This document shows positions 41,766-49,339 of a DNA stretch of 64,000 bases, in pieces; position 1 is the first letter of the stretch, and every line of letters begins with the position of its first letter. The notes below the pieces were generated by a model, which saw only the letters and a list, made by a program, of their open reading frames with translations, made no database searches and was not told where the DNA came from. The stretch spans positions 124,001 through 188,000 of the forward strand of contig JAFWEL010000130.1 in the NCBI GenBank assembly GCA_017512905.1, in the 5' to 3' direction. The DNA is from Clostridia bacterium (lineage in GTDB: Bacteria; Bacillota; Clostridia; Christensenellales; Aristaeellaceae). The position numbers and the translations under genes were made by a program.

Positions 41766-43454
41766 TCAATTCTCCCGGGCAATCCGGTCGAGGCAGCTGG
41801 CGATGCGCCGGGCATAATACACCAGCTGTCGCCCATCGCACCCAAATTGCTTCGCCAACGTGGCGACATCCGGCTTGGGACCGTAGACCAGCATATAGCT
41901 GTAGGCCAGCGCCGCCGCGCCGCCGCCGACGCAGCGCACTGGATCCACCCTTGTGCCGCGCAGCTGGCGGTAGGCCGACCAGACCAGCAGCAGGTGGGAC
42001 AGCGCCGACACGCCGTATTCCCGCTGGAGCACCTCGTCGGCATAGCGCACCAGCTGGCGCTCGCCCACGCCCAGGCGGGCCATCATGGCCCGGGTGTCGG
42101 GCATGAAGCCCGCGCCGAGGCCCGTCCTGGCCGGCATGATGTCCTCCGAATCGATGCCCTGTATCCGAAGCACCATCGCGGCGTGAAGTTTCAGGTCCCC
42201 GGGAACGCCCTCGTTGAACAGCAGCATGCGCAAAAGGCTTCGGGACTCCCGATGATCGATGGTGGTCAGCGCGGTCATGGCGGCCCGGCTCAGCCGCGGG
42301 TCCTCGGCCCGGACCGCCCAGCCCATCAGCTGGCGGAAGCCCGGGTCGTCGCGCCAGCGCGCCTCCAGCTGCTCATAACCCTGGCCCAGCTGTGCCACCA
42401 GCGCGCGCAGACGCCGTTCAAATTCCCGGCGGGGCACCTGGTAGCTGTAATCCGGCGGGTCTTCCCCCAGCCTTCCGTTCAGGGCTGCCTCCTGGTAATA
42501 CTGGGCCACGCTGTCCCCGGGATCGATGCGCAGTATCCGCGCCCAGAAGCGGGCCACGCGGATGTCCGGCGTACCGGTGCGGTTCAGGGCCACCGCCCGC
42601 ATGTGCAGCAAATCACGGTCGAAGGGGGACTCCTGTAGGGCCCTGCGCACGTAATCCGCCACATCGGCGTCCATGCCGAGCTCGCCCATCACGTAGATCA
42701 TCAGCCGCAGGTCCTGGCCCTCGGGGCGCTCCGCCGCGGCCCGGTTCATCAGCGTTCGGGCGGCACGGGCATCGCCGACCAGGGCAAACACCTGGGCGCT
42801 GACGCACAGCGCCTTCACGGAGGGCGGATAGCCCTCCGACGCCCGTCCCGCCTGGGCCAACGCGTCCTCCCTCCTGCCGCAGATCAGCAGCGCCATGGCA
42901 TACAGAGACCGCATGTCGTACTGCTCCGAGGACATTTCCAGCGACCGTTCAAAGAGGCGGCATGCCTTTTCCGGCATATCCGACTTCATCGCGTCGCAAG
43001 CACGGTTAGCAATGCAGGTCGCCCGACGCAGCTTGCGGTTGACGGGATGGCTGAGCTCGTCGAAAAAGTCCAGCTCCGCCGCCAGTCGTCGCACCTCTTC
43101 CAGATGAGCCCCCTCCGGGTCCCGGCGGCGGTACAGGCTCAGGGAACGTCGCGCCCCGACCAGATCGTTCATGCCCAGCTGGTTCAGCGCGAGGCCGTAA
43201 TAGCATTCCGAGGGTCCGTCGTCCTCGGCCAGCATATCCAACAGCAAGCGGGTGGACTGCTCGTGGCAGCCCATTTCGCAGTAGAGCTCCGCCAGGTCCA
43301 GCCGGTATTCCCGATTCTCCGGCGCGGCCTCCACCGCCCGGCGCATCAGCTCCAGCGCGTCCACGATGTTATTTTCCCTGCGGTTCATCATGGCGCGGTG
43401 ATGCACATAGGCCGAGGACCGCTTGAAGGCCACGATTTTAAGGTTCTTGTTCAT
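41766..43454 (-). CDS. TPR-repeat protein of unknown function
   Basis: The 562-residue, soluble, all-helical protein has many TPR-like units (for example ALELMRRAVEAAPENREYRLDLAELYCEMG, shown here in parts: RRAVEAAPEN and LAELYCEMG). The C-terminal part (about 360-562) looks different and is helical with few charges. It ends with a helix-turn-helix-like DVATLAKQFGCDGRQLVYYA. No catalytic motifs were seen. Start ATG 43454 has AGGAGC 5 nt upstream. A TATAAT box and a 12-bp palindrome sit in the gap between it and hslO, so it may also be transcribed on its own. Confidence 0.75.
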   Translation of the reverse strand: MNKNLKIVAFKRSSAYVHHRAMMNRRENNIVDALELMRRAVEAAPENREYRLDLAELYCEMGCHEQSTRLLLDMLAEDDGPSECYYGLALNQLGMNDLVGARRSLSLYRRRDPEGAHLEEVRRLAAELDFFDELSHPVNRKLRRATCIANRACDAMKSDMPEKACRLFERSLEMSSEQYDMRSLYAMALLICGRREDALAQAGRASEGYPPSVKALCVSAQVFALVGDARAARTLMNRAAAERPEGQDLRLMIYVMGELGMDADVADYVRRALQESPFDRDLLHMRAVALNRTGTPDIRVARFWARILRIDPGDSVAQYYQEAALNGRLGEDPPDYSYQVPRREFERRLRALVAQLGQGYEQLEARWRDDPGFRQLMGWAVRAEDPRLSRAAMTALTTIDHRESRSLLRMLLFNEGVPGDLKLHAAMVLRIQGIDSEDIMPARTGLGAGFMPDTRAMMARLGVGERQLVRYADEVLQREYGVSALSHLLLVWSAYRQLRGTRVDPVRCVGGGAAALAYSYMLVYGPKPDVATLAKQFGCDGRQLVYYARRIASCLDRIAREN

Positions 43455-43470
43455 GGATGCTCCTAATGAC

Positions 43471-43490
43471 ATTATAATACCGACGTCGGT
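43471..43490 (-). promoter_or_regulatory. Candidate internal promoter -10 box with adjacent palindromic operator
   Basis: Minus strand TATAAT (43471-43476) lies about 20 nt before the TPR gene start. The perfect 12-bp palindrome ACCGACGTCGGT (43479-43490) directly abuts it on the -35 side. The same palindrome occurs inside the zinc-ribbon gene. No good -35 box is visible, which would fit an activator- or repressor-dependent promoter. Confidence 0.4.
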
Positions 43491-44405
43491 TTATTCTTTC
43501 TGCTCCGAGACGCTCGCCTTCGCCGTGGCCGCGGCCAGCAGGGCCTTGAGGTCATCCTCGGTGAAGCGATAGCGCTTGTTGCAGAAGTGGCAGTCCACCT
43601 GGGCGCCGTGCTGGGTCTGGATCATGTCGGTCAGCTCCTCCGTGCCCAGGGTGATCAGGGCCCGCTCCACTCGCTCGCGGCTGCAATCACAGGCGTAGCG
43701 CACCTCCCTGCGCTCCAGCACCTGGGGCTGCAGGTGCAACAGCAACTGGTTGACCGCGCCATCCAGATGATATTCCTTCATCGTGCCGGAGATGTCCATG
43801 AACATGCCTGCACTGGCCTCGATGGAGCGTATGGCCGACTCGCTGGCCCCGGGCATCAGCTGGACGATCAGGCCGCCCGCGGATTCCACCCGCTCGTCGC
43901 TGACCAGCACCCCCAGTGACACCAGCGAGGGCGTCTGTTCGGAGGCGGTGAAGTACATGGCGAAATCCTCGGCGATCTCGCCTGAGACCAGGTTCACCTG
44001 ACCCACGTAGGGCTCCCGAAGGCGCAGGTCCTTGATGACGCTGAGTCGGCCTTCCTTCCCCACGGCCGCCCCAACGGGCAGCTTCGGTCCCGTGCGGGGC
44101 AGGTCGATGGCCGGGTTGTCCACATAGCCCTTGACCGAGCAATCCGCGCCGGACACCGCCAGCACCGTGCCAATGGGACCGCCGCCCTTGATGGAGACCG
44201 TGACGCTTTCGTCCCGGCCCTTGAGCATGCTGCCCATCATGGCCGTGGCCGTCAGCGTACGCCCCAGCGCCGCGGTGGCGATCCTGGAGAGGCTGTGGAT
44301 GTCCTTGGCCCGCTGCACCAGCTGGGTGCTCTCGGTCAATATGGCCCGGGCCTGCCCATCCAATAGGGTTATGTGCAATATGCCGTCCTGATTCATAACG
44401 CTCAT
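43491..44405 (-). CDS. hslO: Redox-regulated chaperone Hsp33
   Basis: The 304-residue protein has the N-terminal HslO fold (VQRAKDIHSLSRIATAALGR) and the C-terminal zinc switch with YACDCSRERVERAL (CxC) and VDCHFCNKRY (CxxC). Oxidation of these cysteines releases zinc and activates holdase activity against aggregation during oxidative stress. AAGGAGC lies 9 nt before the ATG. It is the second gene of a six-gene operon and is followed by the TPR scaffold gene. Confidence 0.95.
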   Translation of the reverse strand: MSVMNQDGILHITLLDGQARAILTESTQLVQRAKDIHSLSRIATAALGRTLTATAMMGSMLKGRDESVTVSIKGGGPIGTVLAVSGADCSVKGYVDNPAIDLPRTGPKLPVGAAVGKEGRLSVIKDLRLREPYVGQVNLVSGEIAEDFAMYFTASEQTPSLVSLGVLVSDERVESAGGLIVQLMPGASESAIRSIEASAGMFMDISGTMKEYHLDGAVNQLLLHLQPQVLERREVRYACDCSRERVERALITLGTEELTDMIQTQHGAQVDCHFCNKRYRFTEDDLKALLAAATAKASVSEQKE

Positions 44406-44426
44406 AGAGAATGCTCCTTATTGATA

Positions 44427-45173
44427 TTATTCCCGGATCGCCGCGATGTGAATGCGCGCTTCATCCGGTGCGGGGGCGTCAAAGCGCCTGTCGCCGAAGG
44501 CCTGCGCCTGCCGGAAGCCGCATTCCCCAAGCAGCGCCAGCAGGTGTTCGGGCGCGTGGGCCTTCTGCACATGCAGCTCGTCGAAGCGCCGATAACGGCC
44601 GTCCCGCTCCCGGGTAAAGAAGGTGAGATCCATCGTGACGGTCCGGGCTGCTTCGTCAAACCGGTTGCTCCACAGGTAGGCGACGTCCTCCCGATCCTCG
44701 CCGAAGAAGTTGTTCCCCAGCGTGTCGCGAAGCTTTGAGGGCGAGGAGATATCGAAGGCCAGCGCTCCACCGGGCTTCAGGGATTCCCGGGCCCGGGTGA
44801 AGAAGGCCCTCAGCCGGTCGTCGTCCAGCAGGTAATTCACCCCGTCGCAGCCGCACACCAGCGCGTCCACCGGTCTGGGCAGCGCCAGCGCGCACATATC
44901 CTGGCGCACAAACATCACCTGTACGCCGTGCTCCAGCGCCTTCCGACGGGCCAGCTCCAGCATGTCGCCGGAGAGATCGACGCCAGTCACCCGCAGGCCC
45001 CGCCCCGCGAATCGCACGGACATGGAACCGGTGCCGCAGGCACAGTCGCAAAGGGTGCGGGGTTCGACGCCCAGGCGACGGATCAATTCGAGGTAATAAT
45101 TTGCCCAGGCATCGTAATCGACGTCGTCCATCAACACGTCGTACAATCCTGCAAAGGCTTCGTAAGCGGGCAT
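44427..45173 (-). CDS. Class I SAM-dependent methyltransferase
   Basis: The 248-residue protein has motif I CDCACGTGSMSVRFAGRG, motif II VTGVDLSGDML and the post-motif DALVCGCDGVNYLL. It starts MPAYEAFAGLYDVLMDDVDY, a common head for small-molecule or protein methyltransferases of the UbiE/YbgJ-like type. No substrate can be named. The start at 45173 is supported by GGAGG 7 nt upstream and by the promoter at 45220-45248; the frame open to 46073 upstream is a shadow of the HAD gene. It heads the operon with hslO. Confidence 0.88.
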   Translation of the reverse strand: MPAYEAFAGLYDVLMDDVDYDAWANYYLELIRRLGVEPRTLCDCACGTGSMSVRFAGRGLRVTGVDLSGDMLELARRKALEHGVQVMFVRQDMCALALPRPVDALVCGCDGVNYLLDDDRLRAFFTRARESLKPGGALAFDISSPSKLRDTLGNNFFGEDREDVAYLWSNRFDEAARTVTMDLTFFTRERDGRYRRFDELHVQKAHAPEHLLALLGECGFRQAQAFGDRRFDAPAPDEARIHIAAIRE

Positions 45174-45219
45174 GTTCGGCCTCCAAATAATGGTAATTCC
45201 GTATAGTGAACCAAGATAT

Positions 45220-45248
45220 ATTCTATCATATTTCCGGGACAAATTCAA
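45220..45248 (-). promoter_or_regulatory. Promoter of the methyltransferase-hslO-...-dus operon
   Basis: Minus strand TTGAAT (45243-45248), 17-nt spacer, TAGAAT (45220-45225), about 45 nt before the start codon. Confidence 0.7.
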
Positions 45249-45374
45249 TTCCCAACGCCCTTCGCAGGGGAATGTTTTACCATATAACGCAATTCTAACC
45301 TGAATGACCCGAAGCCATACCGCGCGTCTGATATTATGCTCACAGATCAAAACCATTAAAGCGGTGAATGAAGG

Positions 45375-46025
45375 ATGAAATACGACCTTGTGATATTCGA
45401 CCTGGACGGCACGCTGCTGGACACGCTGGACGACCTGACCCAGGCGGTGAATTACGCTTTGGACGCGCAGGGCTTCCCCCGACGCAGCCGCGAGGAGGTG
45501 CGGCGCCTGATCGGCAACGGCATCGCCAGCACCATGCGCCGCGCCGTGCCTGAGGGTGCCGGGGACGAGGCCTACGAGCGGGCGCTCGCCGATTTCAAGT
45601 CGTATTATCTCTCCCATGTGAACGTGTACACCCGCCCCTTCGACGGCATTCCCGCCCTGCTGGACGCCATGGCTGACGCAGGGATCCTGGCAGCCCTGAA
45701 TTCCAACAAGGTGGACAGCGCCACCCAGGCGCTGTGTGAAGCCCACCTGAAAGGACGGCTGGCCTGCGTACTGGGCGAACAGCCTCAAATCCCCAAAAAG
45801 CCAGCGCCGGACGGGGCCCTTCAGATCATGCGCCGGCTGGGCGCGTCGCCTGAGCGCACGTTGTATGTGGGCGACGGGGAGACCGATGTCCAGACGGCCT
45901 TCAACGCCGGTATCGAGTGTGCCTGGGTATCCTGGGGCTATCGCAGACGGGAGGAGCTGGGCGGCCTGGCCGTCCCCCATGCCTTCGCAACCGTACAGGC
46001 ACTGCGAGCTTTCATACTCTGTTGA
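45375..46025 (+). CDS. HAD-family phosphoglycolate phosphatase-like hydrolase
   Basis: The 216-residue protein has HAD motif I FDLDGTLLDT (8-17), a helical cap with RLIGNGI, motif II (AALNSNK), motif III lysine (PKKPAPDG) and motif IV VGDGETDVQTA. This is the Gph/PpaX-like subgroup that hydrolyses 2-phosphoglycolate or pyrophosphate. The exact substrate is open. The ATG is 45375. The gene is transcribed divergently from the methyltransferase operon and ends at the terminator at 46031-46080. Confidence 0.88.
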   Translation: MKYDLVIFDLDGTLLDTLDDLTQAVNYALDAQGFPRRSREEVRRLIGNGIASTMRRAVPEGAGDEAYERALADFKSYYLSHVNVYTRPFDGIPALLDAMADAGILAALNSNKVDSATQALCEAHLKGRLACVLGEQPQIPKKPAPDGALQIMRRLGASPERTLYVGDGETDVQTAFNAGIECAWVSWGYRRREELGGLAVPHAFATVQALRAFILC

Positions 46026-46030
46026 GCCGA

Positions 46031-46080
46031 AAACCCCACGCAAAAGCGTCCTCCTCGGAGGACGCTTTTGCATGGGGTTT
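46031..46080. terminator. Bidirectional terminator
   Basis: A 24-nt stem with one mismatch (46031-46054 with 46057-46080) with AAA/TTT flanks on both sides, between the HAD hydrolase and the convergent CbiC-like gene. Confidence 0.9.
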
Positions 46081-46082
46081 TA

Positions 46083-46706
46083 TTATCCGTTTGGATTTTC
46101 CGCGATTTCCCGGAGTAAGGCGTTGACCAGCGCCGCCGTGGTCTGGACGCCGCCCTTTTTCCCCCGAACGACGATGGAGGTCAGGTCGCTGTCCATCAGT
46201 CGTTCCTTCATCTGTACGACGCTGGCAAAGCCTGTGGGCGCGGCCAATACGCAAACATCGCTGAGGGGCTCATGCTGTCGGCGGATGATGATTCGGTTGA
46301 TCGCGGCGGGAGCGCTACCCACCACCAGCAGCTTGGGACCGTTCACAGCCAGGCCGTAGTCCACGGCAACCTCCGCCCGGGTGACGTGGCGCTGTTCCGC
46401 CAGGTGGACGACGTGGGGGTCGTCGATGAAGCACATGATCTGCGCGCCATGATCGCCGAGCAACCCTGTGTTGATATCGTTGGCCAACAGCGTCGTATCG
46501 GTGATGATAGTCCCGCCCATTTCAATCAGCCTGCGGATATGAGTCATTGCCGTAGGCCCGAAGTACACGCTTTGGGATAACGCGGAATCCTTGGTTTCTT
46601 CCTCCACCTTTTTCAGGATATTGGCCACATTTGGGTTGATATACGGGTTTCCACCGCGATGCCTGCCATCCAATCCCTGAGTTCTTTTAAACAATTCTTT
46701 TGCCAC
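46083..46706 (-). CDS. Precorrin-8X methylmutase-like protein (CbiC/CobH family, atypical)
   Basis: The 207-residue protein shows the family blocks FGPTAMTHIRRL, GGTIITDTTLL, LLVVGSAPAAINRII and LTSIVVRGKKGGVQTTAALVNALL, which line up with CobH (FSPDFV, GAPILCD, VVAIGNAPTA, FAIVRGRLGGS). The catalytic histidine of CobH (in VHACG, 13 residues before the F-S-P block) falls on a glutamate here (about Glu36), so activity as a methylmutase is doubtful. No other corrin-ring gene is nearby. Start is GTG and its ribosome binding site is weak. Promoter at 46761-46789. Confidence 0.72.
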   Translation of the reverse strand: MAKELFKRTQGLDGRHRGGNPYINPNVANILKKVEEETKDSALSQSVYFGPTAMTHIRRLIEMGGTIITDTTLLANDINTGLLGDHGAQIMCFIDDPHVVHLAEQRHVTRAEVAVDYGLAVNGPKLLVVGSAPAAINRIIIRRQHEPLSDVCVLAAPTGFASVVQMKERLMDSDLTSIVVRGKKGGVQTTAALVNALLREIAENPNG

Positions 46707-46760
46707 TCCATTTCAATGCGGCGCGTGGAACGTTCTTCCAAATTCATGCCGCTCATTTTT

Positions 46761-46789
46761 ACTATACAACGCCAACGGTATTTAGTCAA
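46761..46789 (-). promoter_or_regulatory. Promoter of the CbiC-like gene
   Basis: Minus strand TTGACT (46784-46789), 17-nt spacer, TATAGT (46761-46766). Confidence 0.65.
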
Positions 46790-46919
46790 GGAACATGAAT
46801 AATTTCTTTCGTTAACAATTTGCAAGTCATGTAACCGTTGAAATTGTCACCATTTTTAGCGTAACAATGTTGACGGTTAGCATCCATTTCCGTATGCTGA
46901 AATTTAAACAATTAAACTA

Positions 46920-46948
46920 TTGACAACGCCATCAATATGCGGTATAAT
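46920..46948 (+). promoter_or_regulatory. Promoter of tRNA-Trp
   Basis: Perfect consensus TTGACA (46920-46925), 17-nt spacer, TATAAT (46943-46948), 19 nt before the tRNA 5' end. The interval 46790-46919 is AT-rich and contains nothing else I can identify. Confidence 0.85.
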
Positions 46949-46967
46949 TCTTTTGTTCGCAAGACGT

Positions 46968-47041
46968 AGGGGCATGGTGTAATGGTAACACGTGGGTCTC
47001 CAAAACCTTTGTTGTGAGTTCGAATCTTACTGCCCCTGCCA
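46968..47041 (+). tRNA. tRNA-Trp (anticodon CCA)
   Basis: The 74-nt gene has a 7-bp acceptor stem (AGGGGCA with TGCCCCT), D-arm GTGT...ACAC, anticodon loop CTCCAAA with anticodon CCA, T-arm GTGAGTTCGAATCTTAC and an encoded CCA end. The anticodon stem has a weak outer pair (T-T). It is a single transcription unit with its own consensus promoter and terminator. Confidence 0.95.
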
Positions 47042-47048
47042 GTTTCAG

Positions 47049-47083
47049 AGAAGCAATTTCCACAAGGAAATTGCTTCTTTCTT
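47049..47083 (+). terminator. Intrinsic terminator of tRNA-Trp
   Basis: A 13-bp perfect stem (47049-47061 with 47066-47078), ACAA loop, followed by TTCTT. Confidence 0.85.
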
Positions 47084-47158
47084 GTGTCAATTCACCAGGG
47101 CTGAATGCAATATGAAGTGCGTGATCTGAGGCCCTCTCCGAGCCGTTTTCAAAACAGC

Positions 47159-47187
47159 TTGACAAATGTGAAATGCCCATTTATAAT
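47159..47187 (+). promoter_or_regulatory. Promoter of the TetR-MATE operon
   Basis: Perfect TTGACA (47159-47164), 17-nt spacer, TATAAT (47182-47187). Just downstream, TAAC-AATC-GTTA (around 47201-47212) is a small inverted repeat that could be the TetR operator; that part is tentative. Confidence 0.8.
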
Positions 47188-47239
47188 TACATACGTTAAC
47201 TAACAATCGTTATATAACTTTCCGGAAAGGATGATGGTT

Positions 47240-47881
47240 ATGCCACCATCGGTAAAGTTCCAGAAGGAAGAAATTGTCGCCGCGGCAATGGAGATTGCCC
47301 GTCAAAAGGGCATTGAAGCTGTCACAGCCCGGGAGGTAGCCCGGACGCTGAGGGTCTCCGTAGGGCCGATTTTCACCTGGTTTGATACGATGGATCAGCT
47401 GAAAGCGGAGGTCTATGTGCAGGCGAGGGCGCTGTACCGATCGTATATTGAGCGCGGCCTCGCCGGCCCTATTCCCTTTCTGGGCGTGGGCCAGCAGTAC
47501 ATCCGGTTTGCCAGGGAGGAGCCGGAGCTGTACAAGCTGCTGTTCCTGACAGGGCGAGGCGACTACGGCGGTGGCGCGATGGCCGCGTTGAAGCTCTCCC
47601 AGGATCTGGCGCGGGATTCCGTGATGCGCATCTATCACATGGATGCCGCTACCGCCGACCGCTATTTCCGCGACCTGTGGCTGGTGGTATTCAGCTTTGC
47701 CACGCTGATCGTCACCGACGACTGCCCCTACACCGATGCGGAGATGAGCGCCGTGCTGACCGAGATCAGTCTGTCCGTCTGCAAGGCGTACAAGGAAATT
47801 CCCGGCCTGCCGGAGGGCAACTTCGACCGGGACGCAATCTTCAACGCCCTCGTAAATGCGGCGACACCAGTATCTGACTGA
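47240..47881 (+). CDS. TetR/AcrR family transcriptional regulator
   Basis: The 213-residue protein has a TetR-type helix-turn-helix in its first 55 residues (IVAAAMEIARQKG, TAREVARTLRVSVGPIFTWF) and a helical ligand domain. It is expected to repress the adjacent MATE gene and itself. ATG 47240 is preferred over 47231 because AAAGGA then lies 8 nt upstream. The MATE gene follows after 11 nt. The ligand is unknown. Confidence 0.88.
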   Translation: MPPSVKFQKEEIVAAAMEIARQKGIEAVTAREVARTLRVSVGPIFTWFDTMDQLKAEVYVQARALYRSYIERGLAGPIPFLGVGQQYIRFAREEPELYKLLFLTGRGDYGGGAMAALKLSQDLARDSVMRIYHMDAATADRYFRDLWLVVFSFATLIVTDDCPYTDAEMSAVLTEISLSVCKAYKEIPGLPEGNFDRDAIFNALVNAATPVSD

Positions 47882-47892
47882 GGTATAAGACT

Positions 47893-49275
47893 ATGGCAAT
47901 TGAAAAAAGGAATCTCTTCGGCCCATGGAAATTTTATCGCGGCGCGCTGGCCGTCGCGGTGCCGATCATGCTGCAGCAGATGATCCAGAGTCTGGTCTCA
48001 CTGATCGACAACTTCATGGTCTCCGGCCTCGGCGATATAAGCATGTCCGGCGTCAACGTCGCCGGACAGATGATGTTTGTCTTTATGGTGTTCATCAACG
48101 CCACCTGTATGTCCGGCGGCATATTCATGACCCAGTTTTTCGGGGCGCAGGACGCCGATGGCATGGGACAAGCCTTCCGGTTCAAGCTGTTGGCGGGGCT
48201 GGCGGCGTTCCTCCCCTATCTCCTGGTCACCGTCGTGTTTCCCAGGCAGGTGCTCTCGCTGATGCTGATCGGCAATACCCAGGCTGAGCTGATCCTGGAT
48301 GAAGCGGTGCGGTACATCCGCGTCATGTTCTTTGGCGGGCTTCCCATGATGGTGTCGATGAGCATCGCCAGCTCCCTGCGGGACCTGGGACAGGTCAGGC
48401 AGCCGCTGGTGGTGACGGTCATCGCCACGCTGACCAACACAGTGTTCAACTGGCTGATGATCTATGGCAACCTGGGCTTTCCCAGGCTCGGCGTCCGCGG
48501 GGCGGCGCTGGCCACGGTCATCGCCCGACTGGTGGAGCTTGCGCTGTTCATCGCCATTTACATACGCACAAAGCCCGCCTTTGCCGTCCGCGCCGCCAGC
48601 CTGTTGAAGATCGACGGGCCACTGTTCAGGCGCATCCTGAAAAAGGGGGCGCTGGTGCTGTTCTGCGAGATGGTGTGGGTGATGTCCGAGACGGTGACCA
48701 CGGCGCTGTACAACGGCAGGGGCGGCGCGGACGTGGTGTCCGGCATGGCGTCCAGCTTCGCCATCGCCAACCTCTACTTCGTGGCTTTCGGCGGCGTCTA
48801 TACCGCCACCGGGGTGCTGCTGGGCAAGACCCTCGGCGAGGGAAAACTGGAAAGGGCGCGGCGGGAAAAGACCTGGCTGCTGTCTGGCGCGGTCATCTTT
48901 GGCATCGTAATGACAGGCTTCGGCATGGCCACCACGCTGCTCGTGCCCGTGGTATTCGGCCGACTCAGCGAAAGCGCCATCGCGATCTGCAGGCAGATGG
49001 TGATGACGATGTCGCTGTTCATGGTACCGTGGCTGTATATGAACACCCAGCAGGCCATCGCCCGGGCGGGGGGCGACACCGCCATGGGCGCCTATACCGA
49101 CGCCGGCCTGACCCTCTTTGTGATGATCCCGATGGTGTTTGCCCTGGCACTGTTCACGGACGTCGGTCCGGTGGTGCTGTACTGCGGCGTCAAGCTGGTG
49201 GACGTGATCAAGGTGGTGGTCTTCCACTTCTGGCTGAAGAAGGAGCGCTGGCTCAGGAACCTGACGAACCGTTAA
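47893..49275 (+). CDS. MATE family multidrug/toxin efflux transporter
   Basis: The 460-residue membrane protein has about twelve helices with MATE features: AVAVPIMLQQMIQSLVSLID at the start, SGVNVAGQMMF and two pseudo-repeats with GVRGAALATVIARLVEL. It exports cationic compounds in exchange for sodium or protons, or possibly a metabolite. GAGGT lies 9 nt before the ATG. It is co-transcribed with and presumably controlled by the TetR protein. Terminator at 49296-49333. Confidence 0.92.
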   Translation: MAIEKRNLFGPWKFYRGALAVAVPIMLQQMIQSLVSLIDNFMVSGLGDISMSGVNVAGQMMFVFMVFINATCMSGGIFMTQFFGAQDADGMGQAFRFKLLAGLAAFLPYLLVTVVFPRQVLSLMLIGNTQAELILDEAVRYIRVMFFGGLPMMVSMSIASSLRDLGQVRQPLVVTVIATLTNTVFNWLMIYGNLGFPRLGVRGAALATVIARLVELALFIAIYIRTKPAFAVRAASLLKIDGPLFRRILKKGALVLFCEMVWVMSETVTTALYNGRGGADVVSGMASSFAIANLYFVAFGGVYTATGVLLGKTLGEGKLERARREKTWLLSGAVIFGIVMTGFGMATTLLVPVVFGRLSESAIAICRQMVMTMSLFMVPWLYMNTQQAIARAGGDTAMGAYTDAGLTLFVMIPMVFALALFTDVGPVVLYCGVKLVDVIKVVVFHFWLKKERWLRNLTNR

Positions 49276-49295
49276 GCGCCTGTCGGCGCTCTATA

Positions 49296-49333
49296 AAACA
49301 TGACCATCGGCTACGACGCCGATGGTCATGTTT
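49296..49333. terminator. Bidirectional terminator
   Basis: A 16-bp perfect stem (49296-49311 with 49318-49333) ending in TTT on both strands, between the MATE gene and the convergent ABC exporter operon. Confidence 0.9.
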
Positions 49334-49339
49334 CGTCTA

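Noticed and set aside
44427..46073. 548-residue fusion frame upstream of the methyltransferase
   Set aside because: The extra part is antisense to the HAD hydrolase gene and includes the operon promoter; the real start is at 45173.
46613..46825. Small minus-strand frame before the CbiC-like gene
   Set aside because: It contains the promoter -10 and -35 boxes and overlaps the CbiC-like start; no ribosome binding site or domain.
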